Below are positions 20,488-32,650 of a stretch of DNA of 64,000 bases, piece by piece. Source of the DNA: Mesodorylaimus sp. YZB2_4 (Eukaryota; Nematoda; Enoplea; Dorylaimida; Dorylaimidae). The notes beneath the pieces were generated by a model that was not told the origin of the DNA, did no database searches, and saw nothing but the letters and a program-made list of their open reading frames with translations. The position numbers and the translations under genes are program-made. Position 1 is the stretch's first letter, and every line of letters starts with the position of its first letter. The DNA is taken from positions 248,001 through 312,000 of the forward strand of contig JASANH010001283.1 in the NCBI GenBank assembly GCA_030248295.1. Reading direction: 5' to 3'.

Positions 20488-23400
20488 TTAATAAATGAAA
20501 AGAAACGCAAAAATCACAATGAAACCGACAACTAGCAGTTGAGCTTGACAGCTGTTTTCGCCTTTTGACTCTTCCGACACATTTTGTCCCTTCTCGAAAG
20601 GTTTCCCCTTGCATACCGAGTTGTAATCTGGACAAACAATGTAACCAGTGAAGAAGCCACAGTCGCCAAACTTGGATGGCCATGGGACCCTCACAGTTCC
20701 TTGAAAGAAAAATGATTAGTTCATAAGACCGATTCGTGGTTTTGGCAATTGGAACTTCGAGAGCCAAAAGTGAAACCAAGAGCGAAACTTTATGGAGCGG
20801 TAACAATTCAGCGCTCTCTCTACTAGCATCGCAATTGCGCTCCCCCTGCTCATTGAACCTTCTCCTTATAGTCTTGTGCGAAAATGCATCATGGCTGTAC
20901 TTTATTTCAGACCCTCCTTGGTCACTTACCGAACGTCCTGAACCTAGTGCCTTTTACCAATCCTGTTTGGTACGAGCGAGGGTCGTTTTTGGACCTTCAC
21001 CTTTTGTTCTAGGGGGCTTCTTGGTTAACCCTCCCTTTTTAAAATTTTTCTTGGCTGAAGCCTGTTTTTTCAAAGCTGGCCACCTTGTAAGCAGGGCTGT
21101 GCGGGGACCAGTACACGCAGCAGCTTCCCTCTGCGTGTCTCCACTAGGAGCACCTCCACGAGAGGGCATCCTGGACTGGACACCGAGTTACTTCGATGAT
21201 GGCGGCTGGGCTTTAAACCTGTCGGTGTTCGACAGCCGAGACTGTCTGCTCGTTTGGCTTCTTTTTGTTTACTCGGAGCACCTCGACGGTACTGGGTGAG
21301 TCTCCCACGGCCTGGCGTGCAAGGTCAGCGAGGGTTTTGGTTCGCAAACCGACCCCCATCACCGGGAATCAAACCTGGGATAAGTCCAGCCACTCGCTCC
21401 CAAGCAATATGGGGAGACGAATACCGAACCGCTGCACCACCGCGGCCGCAGTTGACCCTATCTTGCCATCGACTGGGTCAATCTATAATGCATGCCCGGC
21501 AAGGGTGCCTGTTAGTCGCTACCTCACGATGTCGGTGGTTACCCCGTGGGGAAACCACATTTAGCCCGTGCGCCATGAGAAGACCTGGATCCGCGAACCA
21601 CCCACCCCGCCTCTCTTTTTATTGACCCCGGAGAAATAAAGGATGAGTCGCTCAGGGGTCATAGAGAACTTCATAGCTTTCAGACGACCAGACTTAAACT
21701 CAGGGTCACCCAGTTTCCAGTTCTGCCAAGCAAGCTTGGACACACGCCTTTCACTACTACACCACCACATAGGATGACAAGTGCACGTTTCAGTCGACTA
21801 AAACCCAAAGTGTAGTTCGATGCGATTCGTTAAATAAGCGTGCGATGTGGCACTTTTGGGTAAACTGACAAGGTCAGAAGAGCCTAAAACGTCGCATCTC
21901 AAGCTTATTTGACGCATCGCATCGAACTATACTTCGGGCTTAACAGACCACACAAGAAATTAGAAATTGGTACTAATAAAAATGTAAGGGCACTCTATAA
22001 GACGAGCGGAGCGATTGGGGAGTATCTGAGGATATTCACAAGTGCGAGCCACGAAGAGAAAGAGGACATTAGGGCTCAGCCGTGAAACCAATGGGCAGGT
22101 ACCCTAACTTATCAACCTTGGCGGCCGCATAACTTGTTTAAACAGTTCGACTTATTTCCTTTAATATCAACATTTTGATAGTCCCCAGAAAAACAGATAC
22201 TTTTTGCTGTCAGGTTGATTGGGGGATAGGGTGAAAATTTAAAAAGTTTTTAAGTATGACACCGATGATGCTCCGGAATTTTTTTCGGCATATTTGTAAA
22301 TGATTTTTTTATGTGCGAGGATCTCCAATTCTGATTTAAAACCAGGTTTGATTTCTATCAGAATCGAATCGATATCGATGTCAATCTACTGGCAACAAGA
22401 AATTTGCCTACCTGTTATATTCTCGCAAAGAGGCGGCGTCCAACATTCGACCATTTCCATCTTCCCGTCAACTGTTTTTGGTTGTTTCATTGCAAATCTT
22501 ATTCCCTCTTTCGTGCATTCGCTTTTCAAACATGTGGAATAGATTGGCTTATAAACTCTTTGCAGATCCGGAATTGTAACATTTTGAAATGTTACGCAAA
22601 TTTTCTCATCGACTCCTGTTTTAGGGCCAGGTTGATCTTGCCAGACTTTTGTATTACAATCTGAACTATCATTTACATCTAATTGATAAAGAACGTGGCA
22701 ATAGGATGTGAATTTTTGCGCTCCACACTGCAACATATTTTGGCTGTTGGGTGAACAGCGACGCTAAAAATAAGTATGATCACTTTCAATCAGGTTTGCC
22801 TTTTGTGATGAGTGATGTTTGTCGACTCACACTTTGAGCGCTTGTCATGCTTAGGCACAGGGCGACGCTCAAAACCTGTTAGTTTTGTGTTTCACTGTCA
22901 TATGATTCATCAGGAATGCTGCATAGTGTTCGGAGTTAATCTTATGCATATCACACTAGCGTTAAAGTAAGGTTCGACCTGACGATCCTACAGCAACAAT
23001 CCTGATTAAACTTTGTCCCTCACTTAGGAAACCACTGTGCAGACTTACCTCGATTAGTTTCCCCCAAGGATCACAAAAGGGTCCGACATATGTATTCGCA
23101 TATTCTGTATCTCCTGTGATTGTGCTCTTTGTTCGAGCTTGTTCTAGAATTTCGAAGCAGCTTAACGTTGCTACGCTGCACCCACTACCCATGACTGGTT
23201 TAGTGGCCATGTCAAACATTCCTGTCTCAGCTTTGGACAAGTCCACTTCATACCAGCCCGTGTCTTTTAAGAAGGACAGGGTCAATTTTGTCAGTCGGGC
23301 TCTCACAAATGGCGCTGGGGCCATGACCTCGTCTGTAAACAGTCGTTGTGACCAATGTCCTGTATCAATGTTCGGATTCCCATTGTCGTCAAGTTTTATA

Positions 23401-26400
23401 TTCACTTCTGCACCCCGCAAGTTAGCCTTTGTAGCATCGTCTGGTTTGCAGTGGAAGTTGCTCAATACAGCTGCGTAAACTGCTGGCGTGATGACGACTT
23501 CGGTTTTGTGCTGAGTAAAGGCACCATCCGGATTTTTCCAATTATAACTTACTTTTGCCCAAGTAATATTTTCAGCTGAAAATAAAGTTTGTTGTCAGAG
23601 TCAAAGGCGAATTGTTTTTTTCTAAAGCCTCTTCTTGATAATGTACGTAAACCGTTACACAAATCAATCAATTTCTAAAAAAACATCTTTTATCAAACAA
23701 CAAAAAAGTTAGCCCAGCAACCCTACTCTGACCAAATTAAAGGCAAACGAGGTTGGCTGGGCTCCATCGGCGACACATGCTCGAGTGGGTTATACTTATG
23801 TAGATGTGATATATCTAAGTTCATGTTACGTTCAGGGCGAGGCTCAGGATTGTACTCTCACACTCACCCACAATGCATGCCTGTAAGTTGTACTGGGTGC
23901 ATCGTGGAGCCGTGGGGTCGACCCCCTGCGGGATTTTATTTTTTCGGTTTTTCATTAAATGCCAATACCCTCATTAATATACCTACTTATTCGTATTTTG
24001 TAGTAAATCCAAAAGTTGGTGGTTTTGAAATACGATTGCCTTTCGCTACCTCGAACATACTTGGGAAACAGTGAGGACTTGGTGCAGTAAGGTTGCATCT
24101 GCCGTGACAGCACTAGTATTGCATGTCCGGCACACGTCATGTTGCACTTTTGATTAGCGACAGTAAAGCAAGTTTGATCACAATTTTTCCACAAACGCTG
24201 CCGAGGGAGCCCAGCCAGCCTCGTTTGCCTTGAATTTGTTTAGAGCAGGGTGGCTGGGCCAACCTTTTCGTTGTCTGATAACAGATTTTTGTAAAAATAA
24301 TGGTACTTTTTCGCACCCCCATTTGGGCTAGGAATTCGAAATAAATACAAGAAATTTGTCGTCTGGTCCCTCCTGAGCTGACGCAAATTTCGTACAAAGA
24401 AGGTTCGCACGTTATGCTCTGTCACTGGTCTACTGCGCATAAGTTCCAAAGTGGCTGGGTTAAACAGCAAACTAATGCGGCTGTTGATAGGCAGGGGGTT
24501 TTATACTCTATTGCCGGTTGTGCTGGTGCCGTAATGTGCCGGTTGTGCCACCAAAAAATCAACATTCGATTCATTTTCTGGTGGCAAACGGGCTCAATTT
24601 CCGCAACAAATGAACAGGCGCAGTAGCTGCCTGTTTAGCACAGCCACATAGACGCGCAATGGTGAGCGGGCAACTTTGATCGTTCATAACTCGACAGCAA
24701 ATCAACAAAAATGCACAAAATTTTGGCGATGAGCTATGCTTGCCATGGCCAATAATTGTGCAAAATTTTGTTGGAAATGGCTCAGCCGTTCTTGAGATTC
24801 AAAATGCACGATTTGCTGTTCCTGAGATGACGACGACGAAGACGAAGTACTTAAGACAAGTCCACAGCAATAACCACTGAAGCTACAGATGAAAAGTATG
24901 GTTTTTCTAAAAGCTCTCATATCAGGGGTGTTTCTTTTGAGGGTGTGATTTTAGGATTCGAGCTAATTAATTTTTTATGCTTTAACAACTCGATTTAAAG
25001 CACATACCACCAGCAGGTGGAATATTTTTCTTAGCCGTGCGGCGCGAAAGTGCTGGTTTAGCCGCAGTTAGATGGCCAAGAAGGCAGGATTCGTGTTCTG
25101 TGTGACGCTATGCGATAAGAGAAAAATTCGTCGTTGAAATCTTTTGTGCGTCGAGCTTCTTAAAGGGTCGGGTGGGATTGGATCAGGAGTGCTGTGCCAG
25201 GGTCGGCAAATTTTTTGGATATGAAGATGAACAGCTTGGGGCTGATCGTGAGCGGCTCTTTGTGGACATTCGCGTGAACTTCCTCCGGTTTGGTGGCTAC
25301 TGAGGCTGCTAAGCTGTGATTGTGCATCAGTATATTTGACGAGTGCGTCCTTGCTGGACGCTCTAGACGCGGAGCCATTGTCGGGATAAGCGCAGCAGCG
25401 GAATGCTTCTCCAATGTGAAAACTCCCTACCTATTATAAGTCACATGCAATAGACTATGAAGAGTATAACTAGGGAACTTTTAAGCGAGAGACTTGCGTC
25501 AGCTAAGGACTTGGCGGCAAATTTCTTGTATGTATTCTGGATTCTCAACCAAAAAACAGGTGCGAAAAAGTATTGGGTGTTCTAAAAATCTGTTATCAGA
25601 CAACAACAAAGTTAGCCCAGCCACTGTACCCTGACTAAATGCGGGGCGAGACTAGGTTGGCAGGGCTCCCTCGGCTGCGTTTGTAAATAAATCGTTGTCA
25701 AACAGAATCCCTATTGATACAAAGTGTAACAGGGCATCTCCTGCCTCAGCTACTTCATTCAGGCAATTAAGAGATGGCAAACAGAGGCTGACAGTCTTGA
25801 GTTCTATTGCAGTAGGTTCGTCGCCTAAAACGATAATATTATCAAGTTGGCTCCAGAGAAGCTAAACTTTCTGTTCCAATGTCGCTGGCCAGGCTAACCA
25901 TGAAGTACTCATACCCTCCTATGACAGCTGCGACCTTACTGCAACAAGTCCTCTCTGTTTCCCAACTAGGTTCAAGGCAACAGAGGGTCGTATTGCATTC
26001 CTGCAATGTACGAATAAGGATGTTCATGCGAGTATTAGCCTTCGGTGTAAAACAGAGCGGATTTATAAAATAATCTGTTATCAGACACCCACAAAGTTAG
26101 CCTAGCCGCAAAGCTCTGACATGCAAGGCGAGACTAGGTTGGCAGGGACTCCTCGGCGACGCATGCTGGATGCATTACGCTTTTGTAAAATCGATTCGTA
26201 AGGTCATGGGGTCGATTCCCTGTCGGATTTTATCCTTTTTGTTTTACATCAAAGGCTAGTACTGCATAAAAAATGGCGTCGTCGCCTTCCGTCGTCATCT
26301 CTGGAACAGCAAAACGTGCATTTTGGATCTCGAGAACGGCTCAGCCATTTCCAACAAAATTTTGCATGATGATTACTCATGGCAAACATAGCTCATCACC

Positions 26401-27324
26401 AAAATTTTGTGCATTTTTGTTGATTTGTTGTCGAGTTATGAACGATCAAAGTTGCCCGCTCACCATTGCGCGTCTATGTGGCTGTGCTAAACAGGCAGCT
26501 ACCGCGCCTGTTAAAACCTATCTAAAGCATTAGATCGATTAGGTAGACATTTTCAGGACGAAATAATTGAATAATGAAGTCTACAATCGTTGGAAAGTGA
26601 TCGTATTTGCTACAGAAAAAGTTTTTTCATCGAATAAGGTCAATTGTGCTTGATCTGGTTGGAAATTTGAATTTTCGCAAGGTTTTGAATTTTGAAAATG
26701 GAGGAGGTAAAATTTTCAGAAAAATGTTTAGTGCCCTAAAGGTAAGGTCATGGGGTAGATTCCCTGTCGGATTTTATCCTTTTTGTTTTACATTAAAGGC
26801 TAGTCCTGCATGAACAATGTCGTCGTCGTCTTCCGTCGTCATCCCTGGAACAGCAAAACGTGCATTTTGGATCTCGAGAACGGCTCAGCCATTTTCAACA
26901 AAAATTTCGCGGACTTTATTGTTCGTTCATCCAGAAATCAAATATCGACGAAAATTTACCTGCGACTAGTCGCAGAGGTTCGCGCAGGGCAAGACTGGAG
27001 GGTACTCGACTAAATTCGCACCAAGTATTTTCCAAGGCAGATATATACACAGTCAAGGCATGTTTTAGTCTATGCTTTTCTTCTGGCGTGTTGATATGCT
27101 GGCAGACAAATACCTATGAGGCGCAAAATAAAAGGGCGGGTATGTCGATAAGTGGTCACGTGGCCGCGCACATACCCTTTGAGTTGACTCCAGGTGCTCC
27201 GCCTCTAATCTCGGCAAGCCAGACGCCAGACGACCACAAAAGCAGAGGGGACCAAAAACCACCTAAAACACATCCCAACCATACACCACAAAAAGAAAAA
27301 AGAACAAAAACCCTACACCCAAAG

Positions 27325-27363
<39 letters not shown>

Positions 27364-29194
27364 AAAAACCACCCAAAAACAAAACAAAAAAAAAAACCCC
27401 CCCCAACACGAATCGTAACCAAAAACAAAAACAAAAAAAAAAAAAAAAAAAAAAAAAAACACTCCCCACCCAACCCCCCCCCCACACAAATCCCCCCCCC
27501 CCCCCCCCACAAACCCCCCAAGCAGGTCGCCGCCCGTAACTAGTCATTGACCAGAAGACGGGAAAAATAATCGCAGCTCCTGCCCTATACCCGCGCTTTA
27601 AAACACTGTTTTTGCTCATTTTTTAATGAAAAAATGGACATCTTTGAGTCCTCGATTGCGCATAGGAATTCCTTGACATCAAGTTTTTTACGATATCTTT
27701 TGAAAATTGGGCCCTGGCATTCCATTTTCATGTATTGTGGCGCAATGCTTGACCCGTGGATGCATGCTGAACCGGTTACACAGGAGTCCGAGGAGGCTCA
27801 GAATACTAAAGTATATAGCCATGGCGCCTCGCGCAACAACGAGGCATCGTTGAGATTTGGAAAATTTCAGAGAAGGCTTCCCGCTGATGATCGGCGTCGT
27901 GTAACCCCTCAGCAGCAGAGTCAACTAATCAATAGCGAATTCATTCGCAATGGCGCGTGGTGCAAGTTTCAATAAAAAAGTTTCGGAGCTGGTACACTTC
28001 ACTTGAATGTATTAAAAACTGAAATCGCATCCTGTGGTAGGGAAACACGCGAAGAAAAGATTTTACAGTCAGCGCGGGTATACGGCAGGAGCTGCGACTA
28101 CTTTTTTCCATCTTCCAATCGATGAACAGAAGACTGGTCAGGCGTGGGCGACCTGTTCCCTGATTGGCAAAGATTGGAGGCGGACCACTTGGCGTCACCT
28201 CAACAAGTATGGGCGCGACCACGCGACCACCTATCGATTTACCCCCCCCTCCTCCCACGCGACCACCTATCGATTTACCCCCCTCCCCCCGCCTTCCATA
28301 GAGATCCTAAAATCGAGGTTTCTTTCTGAAATCCCAATGCTCCTTACCTCTTTCTCTCATTCTATCCATGTCATATCTCTCAACGTATGGCTCGCTCGCT
28401 GGTCCCACAAACTGGTTTTTAAACTGGCCCGATAAGTCGGAGCGGATGACAATATGTAAGACTTCATGCAGAAAAGATGTTTTCAATTCAGCATTTTCCA
28501 TGTTACGTGGTTCTCGACAAAAAACTACTAAGCCGTGAGTCGGTCGTTGGCTGTCTCGATCCGCGAAACAGACAATGGCGAAGGCAACAGGCTGGAGTGT
28601 TCCGCAAGTACTTGGGTACTGTGGATTGGTCTTCTCGATTACATCCACAAAGACGACTAATGTGGCCCCTTTTAATCGGTCGTCTATCATATCTTGGCTT
28701 TCGAGTATGTCGACTCCGTTTTCAGGAACCAACTGGGTACTAGAAGAGTTGGGTTCCTGAACATAGCATGGTTGGTGATACTCGCTGGGAATGTTGAAGT
28801 CGTATCCGCACAAATTCGGGAACTTGCAGTACCGCTTGCCTTGTTTATTTTTAATCCTTTTTCTTTGAGTCCGAAGATCATCGAGCGGCCACGTTTTTAT
28901 GATGGAACCTAGTTTTTCGTTGACATATCTGGACGCGTTTCCCAGTGATGCTTTGTTGGCGGCGGATGTTGTTGGATTGACCACGAAATGAATGTAGAAT
29001 GGCTTCCACGTCGACGGGTCGGGAATGGCTCTTTGAGCAGGCGGCTCGTCCTCGCCGTAAATTGCTTCTAGGTTATCTTTGACTGCAGAAAACGCACCAC
29101 CGCACGACAAAGGCTCATTGTTGGAATTTGGGGGCTGGGTTCGGCAATGCGAACATAAATGCAGGAAGAGAAGGAAGAAACAAAATGTAATCAT
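20488..29194 (-). CDS. GPI-anchored leishmanolysin-like (M8) zinc metalloprotease, copy A
   Basis: Four exons on the minus strand: 29194-28348, 23575-23049, 22763-22412, 20699-20488. The total is 1938 nt (645 aa plus stop), with all junctions GT-AG and in phase. A signal peptide (residues 1-16) is followed by the catalytic HEVLH (243-247). The third zinc His is in GHWSQRLF (His356) and the Met-turn in DEVMAP, as in the leishmanolysin signature. LSFLKDTGWYEVDLSKAE is typical of the M8 C-terminal half. Exons 3-4 are Cys-rich, and the product ends in a hydrophobic tail (LLVVGFIVIFAFLFIY) after a polar stretch, consistent with a GPI signal. It probably acts as a cell-surface endopeptidase. Intron 1 (4.8 kb) is swollen with inserted repeats compared with copy B (1.1 kb). 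Confidence 0.88.
20990..21780 (-). repeat. tRNA-derived SINE-like repeat in leishmanolysin A intron 3
   Basis: On the minus strand GGTGGTGCAGCGGTTCGG (A-box-like, near 21430) is followed about 75 bases later by GGTTTGATTCCCGG (B-box-like, near 21362). The body continues with a conserved segment ending near CTAGGGGGCTTCTTGG. The orthologous copy in unit B lies at 34880-35560, so the insertion predates the duplication. A third, partial copy of the body occurs at about 48100-48290. Confidence 0.55.
21799..21942. mobile_element. 140-bp MITE with TA target duplication, present in unit A only
   Basis: The element at 21801-21940 has inverted termini of about 38 bases (sharing TAGTTCGATGCGAT and AAATAAGC in opposite orientation) and is flanked by TA on both sides. 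In unit B the site is uninterrupted (CAGTCGACTAACAGACC at 35567-35583). The TA duplication and TIR structure fit a Tc1/mariner-type non-autonomous element. Confidence 0.82.
23682..24292. mobile_element. MITE family A, copy 1
   Basis: About 100-bp terminal inverted repeats. The left end reads GTTAGCCCAGC and GGTTGGCTGGGCTCC. The right end carries the complement (GAGCCCAGCCAGCC, CTGGGCCAACC, TCTGATAACAGATTTTT). The interior has a B-box-like GGGGTCGACCCCCTG and no coding capacity. Confidence 0.7.
24617..26515. repeat. Inverted repeat pair (arms about 240 bp)
   Basis: 24617-24840 is the reverse complement of about 26270-26515. The arms share CAACTTTGATCGTTCATAAC and AAAATTTTG words. A third partial copy lies at 26812-26905. 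It may mark the ends of a larger composite element. Confidence 0.65.
25576..26260. mobile_element. MITE family A, copies 2 and 3 (truncated, adjacent)
   Basis: The left terminus AAATCTGTTATCAGACAAC at 25584 starts a copy matching the interior of the 56430 element. A second left terminus starts at 26071 (AATCTGTTATCAGACACC). The right termini are missing, so both copies are incomplete. Confidence 0.6.
27137..27604. mobile_element. Family B element with A/C homopolymer interior
   Basis: The left end GGGCGGGTATGTCG and right end CCTATACCCGCGC match the family B termini. The centre (about 27240-27530) is almost only A and C, including long poly-A and poly-C runs that look artefactual. Confidence 0.6.
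28070..28285. mobile_element. Family B element, short copy in unit A
   Basis: Begins AGCGCGGGTATACGGCAGG, in inverse orientation to the 19187 copy, and shares the GGCGTCACCTCAACAAGTATG segment. It is also present in unit B (37808-38010), so it predates the duplication. Confidence 0.6.
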
Positions 29195-29787
29195 GAGCCC
29201 TCTTCCCCTGAAAATGAATTTTTGTGTAAAAATTTAAACATTAAAAAAAAAGATAAAAAGGGATTACTTTACAGACTTTCCAATCAACGATGCCTTCTAG
29301 GGCTTTAATGTGCCAGTTTTATATTAGACTTCTCGCGAATAAAGAAGCTGTAGCTCTAAGCTCACAAAGGGACTAAAGTATATAACAACAGTTACAGTGT
29401 CTAAAAAGCTGAACACTGGGGTTTTTCGATTGGGGAATATGTGAACACAGCGTGCTACACAGCGTGTCGTGCGCTGTACTGACTAGCTACTAAAAACCAT
29501 GTATGCCGCAAATATGTGTGTTTCGGTGCACACTATACAATATGTGTGTTTCTGCTGTGAATCCACGTGGCAGTTTTTCGCATTTCAAGAGGGCTAGGTT
29601 TTCGAACTATACACCTTTCCGTCTATAATGTCTCATATGCCCACCACTGTATAATGCTGGCCGATAAATAATTTTGTATCTTTGAATGAATAGTTGACCA
29701 TGAATTTTTAGGATGCGAGTGCGAATTTCAAAGGCAGCTTAGTGCGAATTTTTTAACGAAAGGATTGCCCAAGAAGTTTGAAAAACA
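29195..29787 (-). promoter_or_regulatory. Conserved 5' flank of leishmanolysin copy A
   Basis: About 590 bases upstream of the start codon are nearly identical to 38910-39500 upstream of copy B. The flank contains TATATAC on the minus strand near 29380 as a possible TATA element. The transcription start is not determinable. Confidence 0.45.
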
Positions 29788-31892
29788 TGAGTAGGGCAAA
29801 TTTGCGCATTTCAAACATCCCGGCAACAATGCAGTGCGGTAACAGCAGACAGGGCTCGGGGCCAAGGAGAGAACTCGATAACCAGTTTTTTGTGGCTTCG
29901 ACCACCAGTATATCTCTTTGCGTTACGTTATGATATGTGCACGCTGTGCTGCGAGAGCGCCCAAAATCAAGCATATCGAAGAAAGATTCAGAACGGAGGC
30001 TAGAGTGGCTCACATAGTGGTGCATTGTACCATCAGCTATCACTGTTGCTGGAACGGTTTGACAGTAGACCCAGACTATTATTCTGCGCAGACGTGGAGA
30101 ATACAGCACATGTTAGAGCAGTCGGCAGGTTTGAGCATTACTGGCTTAGCGTGGCAGTCACTGAACATAATTCGATCAAGACATATAACAGACCCAACAA
30201 ATAAAACTAGCAAGCCATGTCCAGCCTTCACAAATCCTGTATAACAGCGGGCATATATGGTCAGTCATAATTCACCACATATAAAGGGACGTATGCGCAC
30301 TCAAGCGGCTCATTATAGACACAAAAAAGAATGAATGAAAACATACAGTCAATATTGACAAAAATTGATAAATCAAAAAAGGCATATTGCAAAAAGTCAT
30401 ATAACTAACAAATTCTTTGAGCAAATTCAATGATTGCCAATGAATTGCCAATGATTTAGTGACTGACTGAATTGTCAGTGATTGCCATTTGAAGCCATTT
30501 GTTCGGCTCCAAGGCATCAGTAAATAAGTGATCTTCCGCCAGCCTCTCACTGAAGCGCAAGCCTGACCTAGACTTGAAGCCGATAAAGCCTCGTTGCGTC
30601 GATATCTCATTGTCAGTGCGCTTCGCTTCGCTTTCACTCCATTATTGGTGAATAGGAGCCGAGCCATCGATGATAAGGATCACATATCCAGCACCAGTTG
30701 ATCAAATCAGTCAAACACGCGCGGATTTTTCGATCTGCAACAAGGATAAATAATGTTACGGGATGCGGCAAATGGGCGGAGTGCACCTGCACGCGTAGCC
30801 CAAGTGCATCTGAACTCTACAGTAAGCCTAAGCCTAACCAAAACGATGAAAAAAACACCCGAAACGTATTTCTGGCAGCAGGGGCTGACGGGTGCACAGT
30901 CACGTGATCTCGCTTTCTGCCGCACGTGAGCCCGCTGCCAGTCACACGTGATGTGCGATGGAAGGAGAAACAAAAGAGGGAATTGTGTCGCTTCCCTCGT
31001 CAGTTCCAGCCACATTTGGTCAAATTTGAGTGTAAGCCCGAATAGTATGGCGAGCCTAGGCATTGGGCTGCCTCCCAGATTACACTGCGCATACCTGTCA
31101 CCTGTAGTTTGCTCTCATAATTATTTATCTAGATCCAATCGACGATTTCAAAACGTTCAGCAGTTTATCCACATCTGCAATATCCAGTGTCAAATCCAAC
31201 ATTTACTCGTCCAACGATAAGAGCCCTCACTTGCGGGTGTGAAAAGAGACCATTAGTGCAAGCCAGCCAGCGGGAACCTTGGAAACCAGTCCGTGTCTAT
31301 GAGACGGGCATGCCTACTCCCCTTGACTTGCCCACAGAACTCTTGCCCTGCTGCGGGGTCTAACCCACAGATTTTCAGTGATGCCAACCAGACAAGTTTC
31401 GACAATGTTGGTCAACGTTCGTTCTGCCGGATCATACCTTCCCGTTCATAGAGATGGGCAGACTGGGTTTTTACGCAGAAACCACATTCAGATACAGAAC
31501 CAGAGCTCAATCTAGTTTCTATCAAACGCTAGTTTCATCCTGGCACCTTCCCGCTATCCATCACTGCTCGCGTGCCACATTTTGCCCCCCCCCCCCCCCT
31601 ATGCTTAGGGGTTTTCTCAAAGAGAAATTGGTGTCTGATAAGCGGCTTTCCTGGGCGAGAGGAGTCTGTTGAGAGCGTTACATATTTTGATCAATATCAA
31701 TGCGCTCCTTGAACCACTAGAGAAGCACACTACGTTTTGAGGGCATGGTCCAAACAAATATGGCAACGAAGTGACTTACTGCACACTTGGAACACTAACA
31801 ATAAGGGCATAACCAGGCTCATAGCACCGTGCTTGCTTGCTTGTATGTTTTCAGTCTTGGTAGGATCATATATCGGTATACTAGAGAAATGC

Positions 31893-31975
31893 GTACTGTA
31901 GCCAAGTGGACCAACGGCTTGCTTTAGGAATCCAATGACACATGCTATGGCGCGGGTTCGAGCCCTGCTAAATTT
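31893..31975 (+). pseudogene. tRNA-like sequence (type II, Leu/Ser-like), probably pseudogene or SINE head
   Basis: The A-box-like TAGCCAAGTGGACCAACGG is followed by a TTTAGGA anticodon-loop-like heptamer (anticodon UAG if read as Leu). A long variable region and the B box GGGTTCGAGCCCTGC follow. The anticodon stem does not pair well and the acceptor stem is not evident. Confidence 0.45.
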
Positions 31976-32409
31976 AAGAGTTTTACATTTTGCTTTCGAT
32001 GTGACTTTAAAAAACTCAAACTCAAATTTCCATTTTGATGTCCACGAGGAGTGGACATATTGAAACATTTGCACCTGCTCGAAGCTTAAAATATTGCTGC
32101 ACAGAAATTATCAGCGGAATCGCGCACAGTTATGGAAGCTGTAGTATTCGCAGTACAGTGCATCGAGGATGCAGGGCCCCCTACAGCAACCTTGGACACC
32201 TTCCGTGAAGCATTGTCGGATACCGACGTTCAAGAAGATGTGTCTTCAAGCCTGTTCTTTCCTCCGCTCGCACCCGCACTTGGCGCACACTTCATTTGAT
32301 GAACAATGAATGTGCTGACATAAACGTGTTATCTGATCTCGTAAAGATTGTTTACCTGCCTGCATTTTTGGTACCAGAAACTCGCTTCCAGAAACCGGCC
32401 TACCCATCT

Positions 32410-32650
32410 CTTTTAACAAAAACATAACGGATATAGTTCAGTTGTTATTGATTATTATACTTTGTTTAAAATCTATGGGGTTTTTTATGTTATGGAGTGC
32501 AGGGATAATAATCAAACTGAAAGGATAGGGTACAAAAGCGATGTGGGGGGGGGGGGGGCGAGTTACTTTGAAAAACGTTAGCATGTGATATAAATTTCCA
32601 ATGGGAGACATGGTGCATACTCTGTTTTGTATCAGATCTGAAAACCCGTT
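32410..32650 (+). repeat. G-run repeat family C, copy 1
   Basis: Shares AACGGATATAGTTCAGTTG, TTATGGAGTGCA, a poly-G run and GTGATATAAATTTC with 39495-39720. A more diverged copy is at 45000-45190. Confidence 0.65.

Larger units (their letters stand above)
23640..26527. mobile_element. 2.9-kb nested repeat insertion in leishmanolysin A intron 1
   Basis: Unit B joins TTTCTGATAAT directly to AGCATTAGATCGA near 37018, whereas unit A has 2.9 kb between the equivalent words. The insert contains family A elements (23682-24292, 25576-26070, 26071-26260) and an inverted pair of about 240-base segments (24617-24840 and 26270-26515). No transposase ORF is recognisable. Confidence 0.7.
18865..29787. repeat. 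Segmental duplication, unit A
   Basis: Unit A aligns in order with unit B (about 33820-39500). It includes downstream flank 18865-19186, all four leishmanolysin exons, their introns, and about 590 bases upstream of the start codon. Unit A is about twice as long because mobile elements have been added in its 3' flank, intron 3 and intron 1. Upstream flanks and exon 1 are nearly identical; exons 2-3 are more diverged. Confidence 0.85.

Noticed and set aside
20736..21299. 187-codon plus-strand frame
   Set aside because: Overlaps leishmanolysin intron 3 and the SINE body; no motif, and not conserved as a frame in unit B.
26860..27543. 227-codon frame rich in Lys and Pro
   Set aside because: Generated by the A/C homopolymer tract; not a believable protein.
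29753..30244. Overlapping frames on both strands suggestive of a transposase fragment
   Set aside because: No DDE/D motif or other transposase signature could be found on either strand.
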